DNA of 64,000 nt from positions 1-64,000 of the forward strand of contig JANYGI010000133.1 of the NCBI GenBank assembly GCA_025362495.1, in the 5' to 3' direction. This DNA is from Byssovorax sp. (GTDB lineage: Bacteria; Myxococcota_A; Polyangia; Polyangiales; Polyangiaceae). Positions within the stretch are counted from its first letter, which is position 1. Each line of letters opens with the position of its first letter. The translations under genes and the position numbers were made by a program. The notes under the pieces are model-generated. The model did no database searches. It saw only the letters and a list, made by a program, of their open reading frames with translations, and was not told the origin of the DNA. Shown here piece by piece: positions 1 to 9,054 of this stretch.

Positions 1-142
1 GAAGATGGTGATGCCGGGCGACAACATCACGATGAACATCGAGCTGATCGCGCCGGTCGCGCTGGAGGAGCAGATGCGCTTCGCCATCCGCGAGGGCGGC
101 AAGACGGTCGGCGCCGGCGTCGTCACCAAGATTCTGGAATAA
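1..142 (+). CDS. tuf: Elongation factor Tu, C-terminal end (partial)
   Basis: The window opens inside this gene; the reading frame starts at base 2 and ends at TAA 140-142, giving 46 residues. The segment contains KMVMPGDN, the MRFAIREGG motif and the terminal VTKILE, all hallmarks of domain 3 of EF-Tu, the GTPase that brings aminoacyl-tRNA to the ribosome. It lies 11 bp before rpsJ, the usual bacterial order in which tuf precedes the S10 operon. Confidence 0.97.
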   Translation, partial: KMVMPGDNITMNIELIAPVALEEQMRFAIREGGKTVGAGVVTKILE

Positions 143-153
143 GGAAGCACACC

Positions 154-465
<312 letters not shown>

Positions 466-482
466 AAGGAGACAGCGCAATC

Positions 483-1109
483 ATGAAGGTCACCGTCTAC
501 AACCTGAAGCGCGAAGAGGTCGGCTCGATCGAGCTGTCCGACGAAGTCTTCGGCACTGAAGTCAAAGAGCAGCTCTTCTACGAGGTCGTCAAGGCCCAGC
601 TCGCCTCGCGGCGCGCCGGCACCAAGGCCACGAAGGAGCGCTCGGCCGTCGCCGGTTCGAGCAAGAAGCTCTTCCGTCAAAAGGGCACCGGCCGCGCTCG
701 CGCGGGCTCGGTCCGCGCTCCCCACCGCCCCGGCGGCGGTATGGCGCACGCGCTCGAGCCGACCGACTGGTCGTACCGTCCTCCGCGCAAGGTGCGCATC
801 GGCGCGCTCAAGAGCGCCCTTTCGCTCTTCGTCAAGGAAGGCCGCCTCATCGTCCTCGACAGCCTCGAGCTGACCGAGATCAAGACGAAGGCGCTCGCCA
901 TCACCCTCGGGACGCTGAAGGCCGACAAGAAGGCCCTCGTCGTCGACACCAAGGGTAACGACAACCTCGTTCGGAGCATCCGGAACCTCGAGATGCACCA
1001 TTTCCTTCCGCCCGAGGGGGTCAATGTCTACGACCTCCTCCGGCACGATCACCTGATCGTCTCGAAGGATGCCGCGAAGGCGCTCGAAGCGCGCTGCCTC
1101 AACGGCTGA
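483..1109 (+). CDS. rplD: 50S ribosomal protein L4
   Basis: 208 residues, matching the L4/L1e family. Visible marks are the FRQKGTGRARAGSVRAPH loop (around residues 63-80), which lines the peptide exit tunnel, and the C-terminal domain with VVDTKGNDNLVRSIRNL and the NVYDLLRHDHLIVSKDA ending. L4 contacts 23S rRNA and in some bacteria autoregulates the S10 operon. It starts 17 bp after rpsJ behind a GAAGGAGA ribosome binding site. The usual intervening gene rplC (L3) is absent, with no room for a remnant. Confidence 0.97.
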   Translation: MKVTVYNLKREEVGSIELSDEVFGTEVKEQLFYEVVKAQLASRRAGTKATKERSAVAGSSKKLFRQKGTGRARAGSVRAPHRPGGGMAHALEPTDWSYRPPRKVRIGALKSALSLFVKEGRLIVLDSLELTEIKTKALAITLGTLKADKKALVVDTKGNDNLVRSIRNLEMHHFLPPEGVNVYDLLRHDHLIVSKDAAKALEARCLNG

Positions 1110-1123
1110 GAGGGAGAACGCCA

Positions 1124-1423
1124 ATGCTTCAGCCCCGAGAAATCATCCGCCGCCCGATCATCCTGACGGAGAAGTCGAACCGGCTCCGCGAGAACGACAA
1201 TCAGGTCATCTTCGAGGTCCACCAGGACGCGAACAAGATCCAGATCAAGGACGCACTCAAGGTGCTGTTCAACGTTACCGCGACGGACGTCAACACCCTG
1301 ATCATGCGCGGCAAAGACAAGCGCATGGGTCGTGGGTATTCGAAGCTGCGCAACTGGAAGAAGGCGATCGTGACCCTGCAGCAGGGCGATTCCATCCAGT
1401 TCTTTGACGAGAAGGCCGAGTAG
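1124..1423 (+). CDS. rplW: 50S ribosomal protein L23
   Basis: 99 residues, typical for L23. It begins with the [15 protein letters not shown] block and has the N-terminal alpha/beta fold signature [20 protein letters not shown] followed by the [19 protein letters not shown] segment that binds 23S rRNA. L23 lines the tunnel exit and docks trigger factor and SRP. It lies 14 bp after rplD and 2 bp before rplB, so it is certainly in the same transcript. Confidence 0.97.
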   Translation: MLQPREIIRRPIILTEKSNRLRENDNQVIFEVHQDANKIQIKDALKVLFNVTATDVNTLIMRGKDKRMGRGYSKLRNWKKAIVTLQQGDSIQFFDEKAE

Positions 1424-1425
1424 CC

Positions 1426-2256
1426 ATGGGTATCAAGACTTTCAAGCCGACCTCGCCGGCGCGTCGGTATTACTCGGTCAGTGATTTCGCCGAGATCACC
1501 CGGTCGACGCCCGAGCGCTCGCTCGTCGAGACGCAGCACAAGCACGGCGGCCGTAACAACAACGGCCGCATCACCACGCGGTTCCGCGGCGGTGGGCACA
1601 AGCAGCGCTACCGGGTCATCGACTTCAAGCGCGACAAGATCGGCGTCCCCGGCACCGTCGCGACGGTCGAGTACGATCCCAACCGCACGGCGCGCATCGC
1701 CCTCCTGCACTACGCGGACGGCGAGAAGCGCTACATCCTCTGCCCCGACGGCCTGACGGTCGGCACGGTGCTGCTCTCGAGCCGCAACGCCGACATCAAG
1801 CCCGGCAACAGCCTGACGTTGCGGTTCATCCCCCCGGGGACGACGATCCACAACCTCGAGCTCAAGAAGGGCAAGGGCGGCCAGCTCGTTCGCTCTGCCG
1901 GCGTCGCGGCTCAGCTCATGGCGAAGGACGCCGTGTTCGCTCAGGTGCGCCTCCCCAGCGGCGAAATCCGCAAGGTGCACCTCGATTGCCGCGCCACCAT
2001 CGGCCAGGTGTCGAACGGCGACCACGCGAACATCAGCCTCGGCAAGGCCGGGCGTTCGCGCTGGCTCGGCCGTCGCCCCCACAACCGCGGCGTGACGATG
2101 AACCCCGTCGATCACCCGATGGGCGGCGGCGAGGGTCGTACCTCGGGCGGCCGTCACCCGTGCTCGCCGTGGGGCCAGCTCGCCAAGGGCCTCAAGACTC
2201 GTAACAACAAGCGCACGGACTCGATGATCGTCCGTCGGCGCGGGACCAAGGGTTAA
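1426..2256 (+). CDS. rplB: 50S ribosomal protein L2
   Basis: 276 residues, the normal L2 length. It contains the [21 protein letters not shown]-terminal rRNA-binding stretch and the C-terminal [17 protein letters not shown] block, which includes the conserved histidine near the peptidyl transferase centre. It starts 2 bp after rplW and ends 3 bp before rpsS, implying translational coupling. Nothing is unusual in the protein itself. Confidence 0.98.
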   Translation: MGIKTFKPTSPARRYYSVSDFAEITRSTPERSLVETQHKHGGRNNNGRITTRFRGGGHKQRYRVIDFKRDKIGVPGTVATVEYDPNRTARIALLHYADGEKRYILCPDGLTVGTVLLSSRNADIKPGNSLTLRFIPPGTTIHNLELKKGKGGQLVRSAGVAAQLMAKDAVFAQVRLPSGEIRKVHLDCRATIGQVSNGDHANISLGKAGRSRWLGRRPHNRGVTMNPVDHPMGGGEGRTSGGRHPCSPWGQLAKGLKTRNNKRTDSMIVRRRGTKG

Positions 2257-2259
2257 GCC

Positions 2260-2553
2260 ATGCCGCGTAGCATTAAGAAGGGCGCGTTCGTCGACGGCCA
2301 CTTGATGGAGAAGATCCAGGCCGCTCAGGCCACGAGCTCCAAGAAGGTGATCAAGACCTGGTCGCGTCGCTCGACGATCGTTCCCGATGCCGTCGGCCTC
2401 ACGTTCGCGGTGCACAACGGCCGCAAGTTCGTGCCGGTGTTCATCACGGAGAACATGGTCGGTCACAAGCTCGGCGAGTTCGCGCCGACGCGGACGTTCC
2501 ACGGTCACTCCGGCGACAAAAAGGGCAAGGTCAAGGCGGCTGGTCCTCGCTAG
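2260..2553 (+). CDS. rpsS: 30S ribosomal protein S19
   Basis: 97 residues. It starts [15 protein letters not shown] and carries the [15 protein letters not shown] and [16 protein letters not shown] motifs of S19, a 30S head protein that contacts S13 and the A-site finger. In most bacteria rpsS is followed by rplV, rpsC, rplP, rpmC and rpsQ. Here the operon stops: a strong terminator follows 43 bp after the stop codon and the next 500 bp hold only a decayed gene. Confidence 0.97.
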   Translation: MPRSIKKGAFVDGHLMEKIQAAQATSSKKVIKTWSRRSTIVPDAVGLTFAVHNGRKFVPVFITENMVGHKLGEFAPTRTFHGHSGDKKGKVKAAGPR

Positions 2554-2596
2554 TCGAGACCGGCAGCCGGGGCACGGGCCCTGACGCTCCCACGGC

Positions 2597-2636
2597 AAAC
2601 CCCTGCTTCCGGCGACGGAGGCGGGGGTTTTGCTTT
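2597..2636 (+). terminator. Rho-independent terminator after rpsS
   Basis: Bases 2597-2610 pair with 2617-2630 (14 bp, two of them G-U) around a 6-nt loop, and the 3' arm runs directly into TTTTGCTTT. This is a classical intrinsic terminator ending the tuf/S10 transcript. Confidence 0.88.
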
Positions 2637-2675
2637 GTCGGCGTCGCGCGGGGCGTCGCGGAGATGGTTGCAGCA

Positions 2676-3010
2676 GCAACTATCTGACGCGGCGGTACGC
2701 CGTGACGATCGTCGCGGGCGAGTCGCCCACGCTGGTGCTGGAGGCCGGCGCCGCGCTGCCGGCGATCGCGCCGCCGCCCCACCACCGCCGCCGCGGATGC
2801 CTCGTCTCCCTCCTCCGACCCGTGGATCGCGGCGAAGGACCGGTATCGTGATTGGCAGTCTCGGGGTGACGAGCCTCGCGGCCTCGGGCGTCACCGGCGC
2901 GATGACGATCCAGCGCAAGGGCACCGTGAAGGACGACTGTCCCGAGCAGCGATGCCGGACCTCCGCCGGCATCGACGCGGCCTCGCAGGCTCGCTCGGGG
3001 CGGTCTCGTG
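2676..3010 (+). pseudogene. Decayed remnant of a TPR/two-TM membrane protein gene
   Basis: No intact gene fits here, but two pieces in different frames match the family encoded at 4289-5317, 10624-11691 and 16348-17337. Around 2690-2780 the frame reads VTIVAGESPTLVLEA, comparable to the IKAGQSHTLVLDAAA segment of the 4289 gene. Around 2848-3005 another frame reads GIVIGSLGVTSLAASGVTGA and then a DCPEQRC loop and GIDAAS, comparable to GFVLGGVGVATLGAGAITG, HCSAALRC and GVDAAS in the 16348 protein. The signal peptide, TPRs and second membrane helix are missing. The region is best read as a frameshifted, truncated paralogue lying on the opposite strand to the intact copies. Bases 2637-2675 and 3011-3089 show nothing recognisable. 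Confidence 0.6.
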
Positions 3011-3089
3011 GACCGCGGGCTCGCTCACTCCGCCGCGACACCGCCGTGAGGCCCGCTGACTCGAGGCCTTCGCGAGGCGCGGCGCGTGG

Positions 3090-4196
3090 TCAGTTCCCGA
3101 CGAGGAAGTGCATGATGTCGCCGTCGCGCGGCGCGTACTCCTTGCCTTCGATAGCCAGCTTGCCCGCGGTGCGGCATTTGGCCTCGCCGCCGAGCTTAAC
3201 GAAGTCTTCCCACCAGATGACCTCGGCCCGGATGAAGCCCTTCTCGAAGTCGGTGTGAATGACGGAAGCGGCCTTGGGCGCGAGCCAGCCGCGGCGGATC
3301 GTCCAGGCGCGGACTTCCATCTTGCCGGCGGTGAAGTAGGTGATGAGCCCGAGCATCTCGTAGCCGGCGCGGATCACGGCGTTGAGGCCCGGCTCCTTCA
3401 GGCCAGCGCTCTCGAGGAACTCGGGGCGCTCGGCCTCGTCGAGCTCGGAGATCTGGGCCTCGAGCGCCGCGCAGATCGGTACCACGACGGAGCCTTCTTC
3501 CTTCGCGAGCGCCACGAGCGCGCGGTAGTGCGCCGACTTCGTCGGGTCGGCGATCGTCGCCTCGTCGACGTTGGCCACGTAGAACGTGGGCTTGGCCGTG
3601 AGGAGCGACATCTGCGCCATGATCCCCGCGGCGTGGGTGTCGTCAGGCAGGACGAACGTGCGCGCCGGCTTGCCCTCGTCGAGGTGCTTCACGAGGGCCT
3701 CGCAGAGCGGGAAAGCGGCCTTCTCGACGAGCGAGGGCGACTTGGACATCTTGCGGGCCGAGTCGAGGCGCTTGGTGACGGTGTCGAGATCGCGCAGGCA
3801 GAGCTCGGTGTTGATCGTGGCGACGTCGGCGACCGGATCGATCTTGTTCTCGACGTGGATGACGTTCTCGTCGTCGAAGCAGCGGACGACGTGGGCGACG
3901 GCGTCGACCTCGCGGATGTGGGCGAGGAACTGGTTGCCGAGGCCTTCACCCTTCGAGGCGCCGCGGACGAGGCCGGCGATGTCGACGAAGCGGATCGTGG
4001 TGGGCACGGTGCGATCGGGGATGACGATCTTCGCGAGCGCCTCGATGCGCGGGTCGGGCACCGGCACGATGCCGACGTTCGGCTCGATGGTGCAGAACGG
4101 ATAGTTCGCGCTCTCCGCCTTGGCGTTGGAGAGCGAGTTGAAGAGCGTGCTCTTGCCGACGTTCGGCAGACCGACGATGCCGCAGGCGAAACCCAT
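3090..4196 (-). CDS. ychF: Redox-responsive ATPase YchF (OLA1/Obg family)
   Basis: 368 residues (E. coli YchF has 363). The N-terminal G domain has the P-loop GLPNVGKST (residues 9-17), DIAGLVRGASKGEGLGN as G3/switch II, and NVDE in place of the NKxD specificity motif. That change is the family hallmark giving ATP rather than GTP preference. A helical insert follows, and the C-terminal TGS domain includes AWTIRRGWLAPKAASVIHTDF and ends in RDGDIMHFLVGN. YchF associates with ribosomes and is linked to oxidative stress responses. It is monocistronic, and its probable promoter leaves almost no 5' leader. Confidence 0.97.
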   Translation of the reverse strand: MGFACGIVGLPNVGKSTLFNSLSNAKAESANYPFCTIEPNVGIVPVPDPRIEALAKIVIPDRTVPTTIRFVDIAGLVRGASKGEGLGNQFLAHIREVDAVAHVVRCFDDENVIHVENKIDPVADVATINTELCLRDLDTVTKRLDSARKMSKSPSLVEKAAFPLCEALVKHLDEGKPARTFVLPDDTHAAGIMAQMSLLTAKPTFYVANVDEATIADPTKSAHYRALVALAKEEGSVVVPICAALEAQISELDEAERPEFLESAGLKEPGLNAVIRAGYEMLGLITYFTAGKMEVRAWTIRRGWLAPKAASVIHTDFEKGFIRAEVIWWEDFVKLGGEAKCRTAGKLAIEGKEYAPRDGDIMHFLVGN

Positions 4197-4204
4197 GTGG
4201 CCGG

Positions 4205-4233
4205 CTTATAGTCTGTGCCCGCTGGAATACCAG
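4205..4233 (-). promoter_or_regulatory. Probable ychF promoter, near-leaderless
   Basis: On the minus strand a clear -10 hexamer TATAAG (bases 4210-4205) lies 8 nt before the ychF ATG. A poor -35 match (CTGGTA, 4233-4228) sits 17 nt further upstream. Transcription would begin about at the start codon. No Shine-Dalgarno is visible, which fits leaderless translation. Confidence 0.45.
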
Positions 4234-4288
4234 AGCGGACGTGGTGCGCGGGGTTTCGCGGCTGAGATCGGCGGCGCCGACTCGGCTC

Positions 4289-5317
4289 CTAGAAGGTGCC
4301 GTTGGCGCCGAGGTAGCCAGGCCCGATCACGAGGCCCGTCGTCGCGGCGGGCGCGCTCTTGTTCTTGCCCATGCTGAGCACGATCATCGTCGTGCCCGCG
4401 GCGACGCCGACAACGCCGAGCACGAGGCCCACGTTGGCGAGCGTCTGCTGCGTCCTGCCGCTGGAGATCTCGTCCGCGCGCGAGGCCGGGCAGGGGCCGG
4501 AGCCACACTCTTTTTCCAGGTTGCTGTAGGTCGATTTGCTCATCGACCCGGCGACGGCGAACATCACGAAGCCAGCGACGCCGACGGCGCCGACGGCGAT
4601 CCCCGCGGGACGAAGGGCCGAGCTGCTCGACCTGGTGGCGGGCGGCGTGACGCCGGGGCCGCCGACCGCGACCGTGGGCGCCGCGGCGGCGTCGAGCACC
4701 AGGGTGTGTGACTGGCCCGCTTTGATCGTCGCCGACTGCGAGGTGATCGCGTGATCGCCGGCGGAGAGCTTGGCCTCGACGGCGCCCGGAGCGACGGCGA
4801 TGGGTTTATCCCACTGCTCGCGCGGGATCTCGGTGTCGCCGATGCGGACGACCGTCGTCGGGCCGGCGTGAGCGACGCTGATGGTCACGAGGGCGACCTT
4901 CGACAGCAGCTCGTCGCGCTCGACGCGGGCGGTGTCGCGCGTCGGGAGGTACTTGTCCTCCGTCTTGCCGCGCTCGGCCGCCTCGTCGACGACCTTGTCG
5001 AACTCGGCGTAGGCGGCGCGCGAGTCGCCCATCGCGGCCAGGCAACGCGCGATGTAGAGGTGCGAGTTGGGGCTCGGTACCGCGGCGTACGACAGCTTGA
5101 ACTGCTCGAGCGCGAGGGCGAGCTTCGGGGGCTTGGCCTTGAAGAGCTCGCTCCCTTTCACGTAGTAGGCAGTCGCCTTCTTCGCGTTGTCCTCCGAGGG
5201 AGGGGCGACGACGCCCTTGGCTGCCTTGGGCTGCGCGTGCGCGATCCCTGGTCCCAGCGCGAGGCAGGGCACGACAGCGGCAATCATCAGGGCTCGCATC
5301 CACACGCTCATTCGCAT
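4289..5317 (-). CDS. Secreted-type TPR protein with C-terminal two-helix Cys hairpin (module 1)
   Basis: 342 residues. The start is the ATG of MRMSVWMRALM, 4 bp after the kinase stop codon. A signal peptide ends near AHAQP. TPR-like helices follow (YYVKGSELFKAKPPKLALAL; HLYIARCLAAMGDSRAAYAEF), then a beta-rich PEGA-like segment ending IKAGQSHTLVLDAAA and a Pro/Thr linker. Two hydrophobic helices (PAGIAVGAVGVAGFVMFAVAG and NVGLVLGVVGVAAGTTMIVL) flank a loop with ECGSGPC. The same architecture occurs at 10624-11691 and 16348-17337, each directly downstream of a Ser/Thr kinase gene. Function is unknown; co-transcription suggests a sensor, partner or substrate of the kinase. If the TPR part is periplasmic, the Cys loop would face the cytoplasm (inference). 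Confidence 0.8.
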   Translation of the reverse strand: MRMSVWMRALMIAAVVPCLALGPGIAHAQPKAAKGVVAPPSEDNAKKATAYYVKGSELFKAKPPKLALALEQFKLSYAAVPSPNSHLYIARCLAAMGDSRAAYAEFDKVVDEAAERGKTEDKYLPTRDTARVERDELLSKVALVTISVAHAGPTTVVRIGDTEIPREQWDKPIAVAPGAVEAKLSAGDHAITSQSATIKAGQSHTLVLDAAAAPTVAVGGPGVTPPATRSSSSALRPAGIAVGAVGVAGFVMFAVAGSMSKSTYSNLEKECGSGPCPASRADEISSGRTQQTLANVGLVLGVVGVAAGTTMIVLSMGKNKSAPAATTGLVIGPGYLGANGTF

Positions 5318-5321
5318 CTGC

Positions 5322-8300
5322 TCAGATCCCCGTCGGGTTGTACTTCTTCGTGATCGGCGGCTTCGGTGTCTTGATCGGGGGCCTCGTCGTCGCGCCGGGG
5401 CCCTTGCCCTTCGGCGTTTTGCCGGTCGGCACGACGGGCTCGGCCGTGGGTGCAGCGGTCGGCGCAGGCGGCGTGTCGACGACCGCGCTGGCCGTTGGCG
5501 GCGGGACGACGACGCTCGGCGTGGTCGCGGGCGGCGGCGCATCCGTCGTGGCGATCGCCGCGCTCGCGGTGGGGAGCGTGGGCGTCGCGACGGTCGCGGC
5601 CGTCGTCGGTGTCGTCTCGGGATGGGCGGGGCCGGTCGGGCCTTTGCCGCCCCCGAGCGCGACGGCGAGGATGCCGACGAGCGCGCATGCCGCGATGACG
5701 GCGCCGACAATCACCTGCAAGCGCTTCGATCGCGGCGGCGCCGGGGCCACGTCGTTTTCGGGCTCGTCGAGCGTCGACGGCGGCGACGTCTCTTCGTCCG
5801 CGCTGGCCTTGATCGGCGGCGGGCGCATCGCTTCGGCTTCGATCGGGGCTGCCGGCGCGAAGATGTCGAGGGGGAGCTCGTCGTCCGCGGCGGCGGGCTC
5901 GGCGGGCTCCTTCGCGGAGGCGGCGCGGTCGTCGAGATCGATCACGAGCGCGCTGGGCTCGTCTGCCGGCTTGGCGCTGGAGGCCGGGCCATTCGCGCCG
6001 TCGGCGTCGAGCTCGGGCTTCGTGGGGTTGCCCGGGCGCTTGCCGGCGTCGAGGAACCGCAGCGCGTCGGAGCGCGGGATGTCGGCGCTCGAGCTGGTGA
6101 GCGCGTCGAGCGAGGCGATCGCCGATTTGATGTCCGCCGCGCGCTTCGCCTGGGTCTCGCCGATCGCCTTGCGGACGAACTCGGCGACCTCGCCCTCGCT
6201 CGCGGGCTCGCCGAGCGTGAGGCCGATCTGATCGAGCGCGCGCTGCAGCTCCGCGGCCGTGGAGAAGCGATTCTTGGGATCCTTCTCGAGCGCCTTGAGG
6301 ACGAGCTTCTCGAACTCGACCGGCAGCGCGGCGTTGATCGTGCGCAGGGGCACGGGCGATTTGAGCGCGATGTTCTCGACCGTCTTGCCCTCGGTCTCGC
6401 CGCGGAACGGGTGGAGCCCCGTGGCCATCACGTAGAGCAGCGCGCCGAACGAGAAGATGTCGCTGCGGCGATCGAGCGGGAGGCCGCCGAGCTGCTCGGG
6501 CGAGAGATACGGCGTCTTGCCTTTCACCATCCCGCCCGCGCGAGTGACGTGCATGCGACCCTTGGATTTGGCCACGCCGAAGTCGACCAGCTTCACGAAG
6601 CCGGCCATCGACACGAGCACGTTCGCGGGCGAGACGTCGCGGTGGATGAGATCGACCAGGTTGCCGCTGTCGTCGCGGAGCTCGTGCGCGGCGTGGAGGC
6701 CGGCGCAGGCCTGCGAGGCGATGCGGAGGATCACCGGGAGCGGCATCCCGCCGAGGGCGCGCGCGGCCTTGAGCACGACGCTGAGGTTCTCGCCGTCGAC
6801 CCACTCCATCACGAGGTAGAGGACGTCGTCTTGCTCGCCGAGGTCGAGGATCTCGGCGACGTTCGGGTGGCGGATCCGCGCGGCGACGCGGGCCTCGTCG
6901 AGGAACATCTGCTCGAAGTCCGGATCGTCGGACACGTCGGGCAGCATCGTCTTCACGGCGACGAGCTTCTGGAATCCGCGCGTGCCCATGAGGCGCGCGG
7001 CCCACACGGAGGCCATCCCACCGCGAGCGATCGGCGTGAGGATCTCGTAGCGACCGAGGGTGCTCGCGGGGCCAATCTTGTCGATCGCCGTCGCGGATTT
7101 GCCGCGGATCAACGAGTCGGACGTGGGCGTGTCGGTGGTGGGCGTGGCGCCGGTCTTGCGCTCGGAGAGCGGCCCCGACTTCGCGAGCAGCGCGACGGCC
7201 GAGGCCGGCGCGACGGGCTCGATCTTGGCTTCGGGCGTCGCCTCGGCGCGCGTCGATGCGGGGACGGGCTCTTCCGACTTCACCACCGGCGAGCCGAGCA
7301 TCAGCGTCTTCCCGCGCGCGGGAATGGGCGTGGTGGCGGCGGGCTTCGCGGCGGCCGCGACCGGCGCGGGCGTGATCGCCGGCGTCGGCGTGATCGCCGG
7401 CGCCGCCTTCACGGGCGCGGGCGGAGGCTCGCTCGTCGAGCCGACGTCGACGTCGAAGCCGTCGTCGAGATCGTCGACGACGCTCTCGAACTCGGGGCGC
7501 GGCGGCGGCGGCTTCGGGGGCGGCGGCTTCGGCGTCTCGGCCTTCCCCTCGACCGGCTTCACGGCGTCGAGCTTCGGCGCGGCGACGCCGAGCAGCGTCT
7601 GCTTGCGCGCCATGATCGGCTTCGTCGCGGGCTTCGGCGCCTCGACCTTGACCTCGGCGGGCTTCGGCGTTCCGGGCTTCGCCGCGGCGGCCGCGGGCGC
7701 CTCGGCCTTCGCCTCGCTCGCGGGGACCGGCGCGGTGGGCCGCTGATCTTCCGGCACGCTCGGGCGCGTCTCGAGCGGCGCGCGCATGGGCGGCGGCGGG
7801 ATCGTCGGAGCGCGGGCCGTGCGCTCGGCGGGCGTCCCGACCACGTTGCGGCGCGCGGCGATCGCCTTGCCCGCGAGCTTCTCGACGAGCTCGGCCACGT
7901 CGGCGTGCGACGCGATGTTCTCGGCGCCGGCCTCGACGGCCGCGAGCAGCTCGCCCGCGGTCTGGTAACGGCGCGCGGGATCGCGATCGAGGGCCTTCTG
8001 GATCGCCTCGTCGAGCCCGCTCGGGAGCGTCACGCCGGCCACGGTCCCGGGCGCGGCGATCGGCGCCGTGAGCACCTTCTGGATCACGGCGGCCTCGATC
8101 TTCGAGGAGAAGAGGCGCTGCTTCGTCGCGCCTTCCCAGAGGATCACGCCGAGGGCGAACACGTCGGCGCGTGGCTCGAGCGCGACCTGCGCGGCGATCG
8201 GCGACGCCATGGATTTCACGCGCTCGGGCGCCGCATACGCGAGGCGATCGCCGTTCTTCGCGCCGAGCAGCGGGAGCCGCGCGAGCCCGCGCGCCGTGCC

Positions 8301-8792
8301 GAAGCCGACGACGCGGGTGACGCCGTCGACGCCGACGAGCAGGTGCTGCGGCGAGAGCTCGCCGTGGCAGAGCGCGTCGAGACCGTGAGCGGCCGTGACG
8401 GCGCCGAGCGCGTCGAGCGCGATGCGGATCACCACGGGCAGCGGGAGCCCGGCCGGACCGGACGCCGTGACGAGGCCCGCGAGCAGCTCGCCCTCGAACT
8501 GCTCCGTCACGAGAAAAATCTCACCCTCTTCGTTGCCGGCGTCGATCAGCCGGAGCGCGTTCGGGTGGCGCAGCGCCTCGGCGCGGCGCGCGTCGGTGAG
8601 CAACGCCTCGGCCAGCTCGGCCTTCTTGACGAGGCTCTTCTGCACGCGGAGCAGGGAGCGGAGCGGGGAATCGCTCGCTTCGTCGGAGGATCGGGCTAGC
8701 CAGGTGGTGCCGAGCCCACTCTTCGCCTGCTCCTTGAATAGCTCGTACCGACCGAGCTTCGCGGCGGCGCCTACCGGCGTATCGACTGCCAT
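5322..8792 (-). CDS. Tandem pseudokinase-kinase membrane protein (Hanks-type Ser/Thr kinase)
   Basis: 1156 residues. Residues about 14-300 form a kinase-like domain with a broken active site: the VAIK lysine position reads LLRVQ (Arg49), HRDxxxxN is HGELSPQH (143-150), and DFG is GFG (163-165), while APE (188-190) is kept. After a long Ala/Pro-rich linker, a second and complete kinase domain starts about residue 577 (LGRYEILTPIARGGMASVW) with VAVK, HRDVSPANVL and DFGVAKS. A transmembrane helix (about 1027-1050, VIVGAVIAACALVGILAVAL) and a Pro/Thr-rich tail follow. The N-terminal domain is probably a pseudokinase regulating the active one in cis. The gene immediately downstream encodes the TPR/hairpin protein, so the two are almost certainly one operon. 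Confidence 0.93.
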   Translation of the reverse strand: MAVDTPVGAAAKLGRYELFKEQAKSGLGTTWLARSSDEASDSPLRSLLRVQKSLVKKAELAEALLTDARRAEALRHPNALRLIDAGNEEGEIFLVTEQFEGELLAGLVTASGPAGLPLPVVIRIALDALGAVTAAHGLDALCHGELSPQHLLVGVDGVTRVVGFGTARGLARLPLLGAKNGDRLAYAAPERVKSMASPIAAQVALEPRADVFALGVILWEGATKQRLFSSKIEAAVIQKVLTAPIAAPGTVAGVTLPSGLDEAIQKALDRDPARRYQTAGELLAAVEAGAENIASHADVAELVEKLAGKAIAARRNVVGTPAERTARAPTIPPPPMRAPLETRPSVPEDQRPTAPVPASEAKAEAPAAAAAKPGTPKPAEVKVEAPKPATKPIMARKQTLLGVAAPKLDAVKPVEGKAETPKPPPPKPPPPRPEFESVVDDLDDGFDVDVGSTSEPPPAPVKAAPAITPTPAITPAPVAAAAKPAATTPIPARGKTLMLGSPVVKSEEPVPASTRAEATPEAKIEPVAPASAVALLAKSGPLSERKTGATPTTDTPTSDSLIRGKSATAIDKIGPASTLGRYEILTPIARGGMASVWAARLMGTRGFQKLVAVKTMLPDVSDDPDFEQMFLDEARVAARIRHPNVAEILDLGEQDDVLYLVMEWVDGENLSVVLKAARALGGMPLPVILRIASQACAGLHAAHELRDDSGNLVDLIHRDVSPANVLVSMAGFVKLVDFGVAKSKGRMHVTRAGGMVKGKTPYLSPEQLGGLPLDRRSDIFSFGALLYVMATGLHPFRGETEGKTVENIALKSPVPLRTINAALPVEFEKLVLKALEKDPKNRFSTAAELQRALDQIGLTLGEPASEGEVAEFVRKAIGETQAKRAADIKSAIASLDALTSSSADIPRSDALRFLDAGKRPGNPTKPELDADGANGPASSAKPADEPSALVIDLDDRAASAKEPAEPAAADDELPLDIFAPAAPIEAEAMRPPPIKASADEETSPPSTLDEPENDVAPAPPRSKRLQVIVGAVIAACALVGILAVALGGGKGPTGPAHPETTPTTAATVATPTLPTASAAIATTDAPPPATTPSVVVPPPTASAVVDTPPAPTAAPTAEPVVPTGKTPKGKGPGATTRPPIKTPKPPITKKYNPTGI

Positions 8793-9054
8793 GACCCGCG
8801 AATCCTAACAGGTTCGCCAAGTCGGGGTGAATGATCGTGACCACTTCTTGCCCGCGAGCCGCGCGTTGCGGGCAACTTGCGACGCGCGCTCTCTCCTTCT
8901 AGGATCGGAAGATGACCCTGCGAGTGCGGCCCGCCAGGTCGCGAGCCGTCTCGGATCCGGTGCTGCCGGGGTGCTCGTGGAGCGCGGTTGCCGCGCGGCC
9001 GATCGATCGCGTCGACGGGGTCGCGATCACGTCGACGGGCGCGGGGCGACGATC

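Noticed and set aside
5187-8699. A 1170-codon open frame on the plus strand opposite the pseudokinase-kinase gene
   Set aside because: It is Arg/Gly-rich with no recognisable motif and mirrors a clearly conserved gene; GC-rich third positions keep the antisense frame open.
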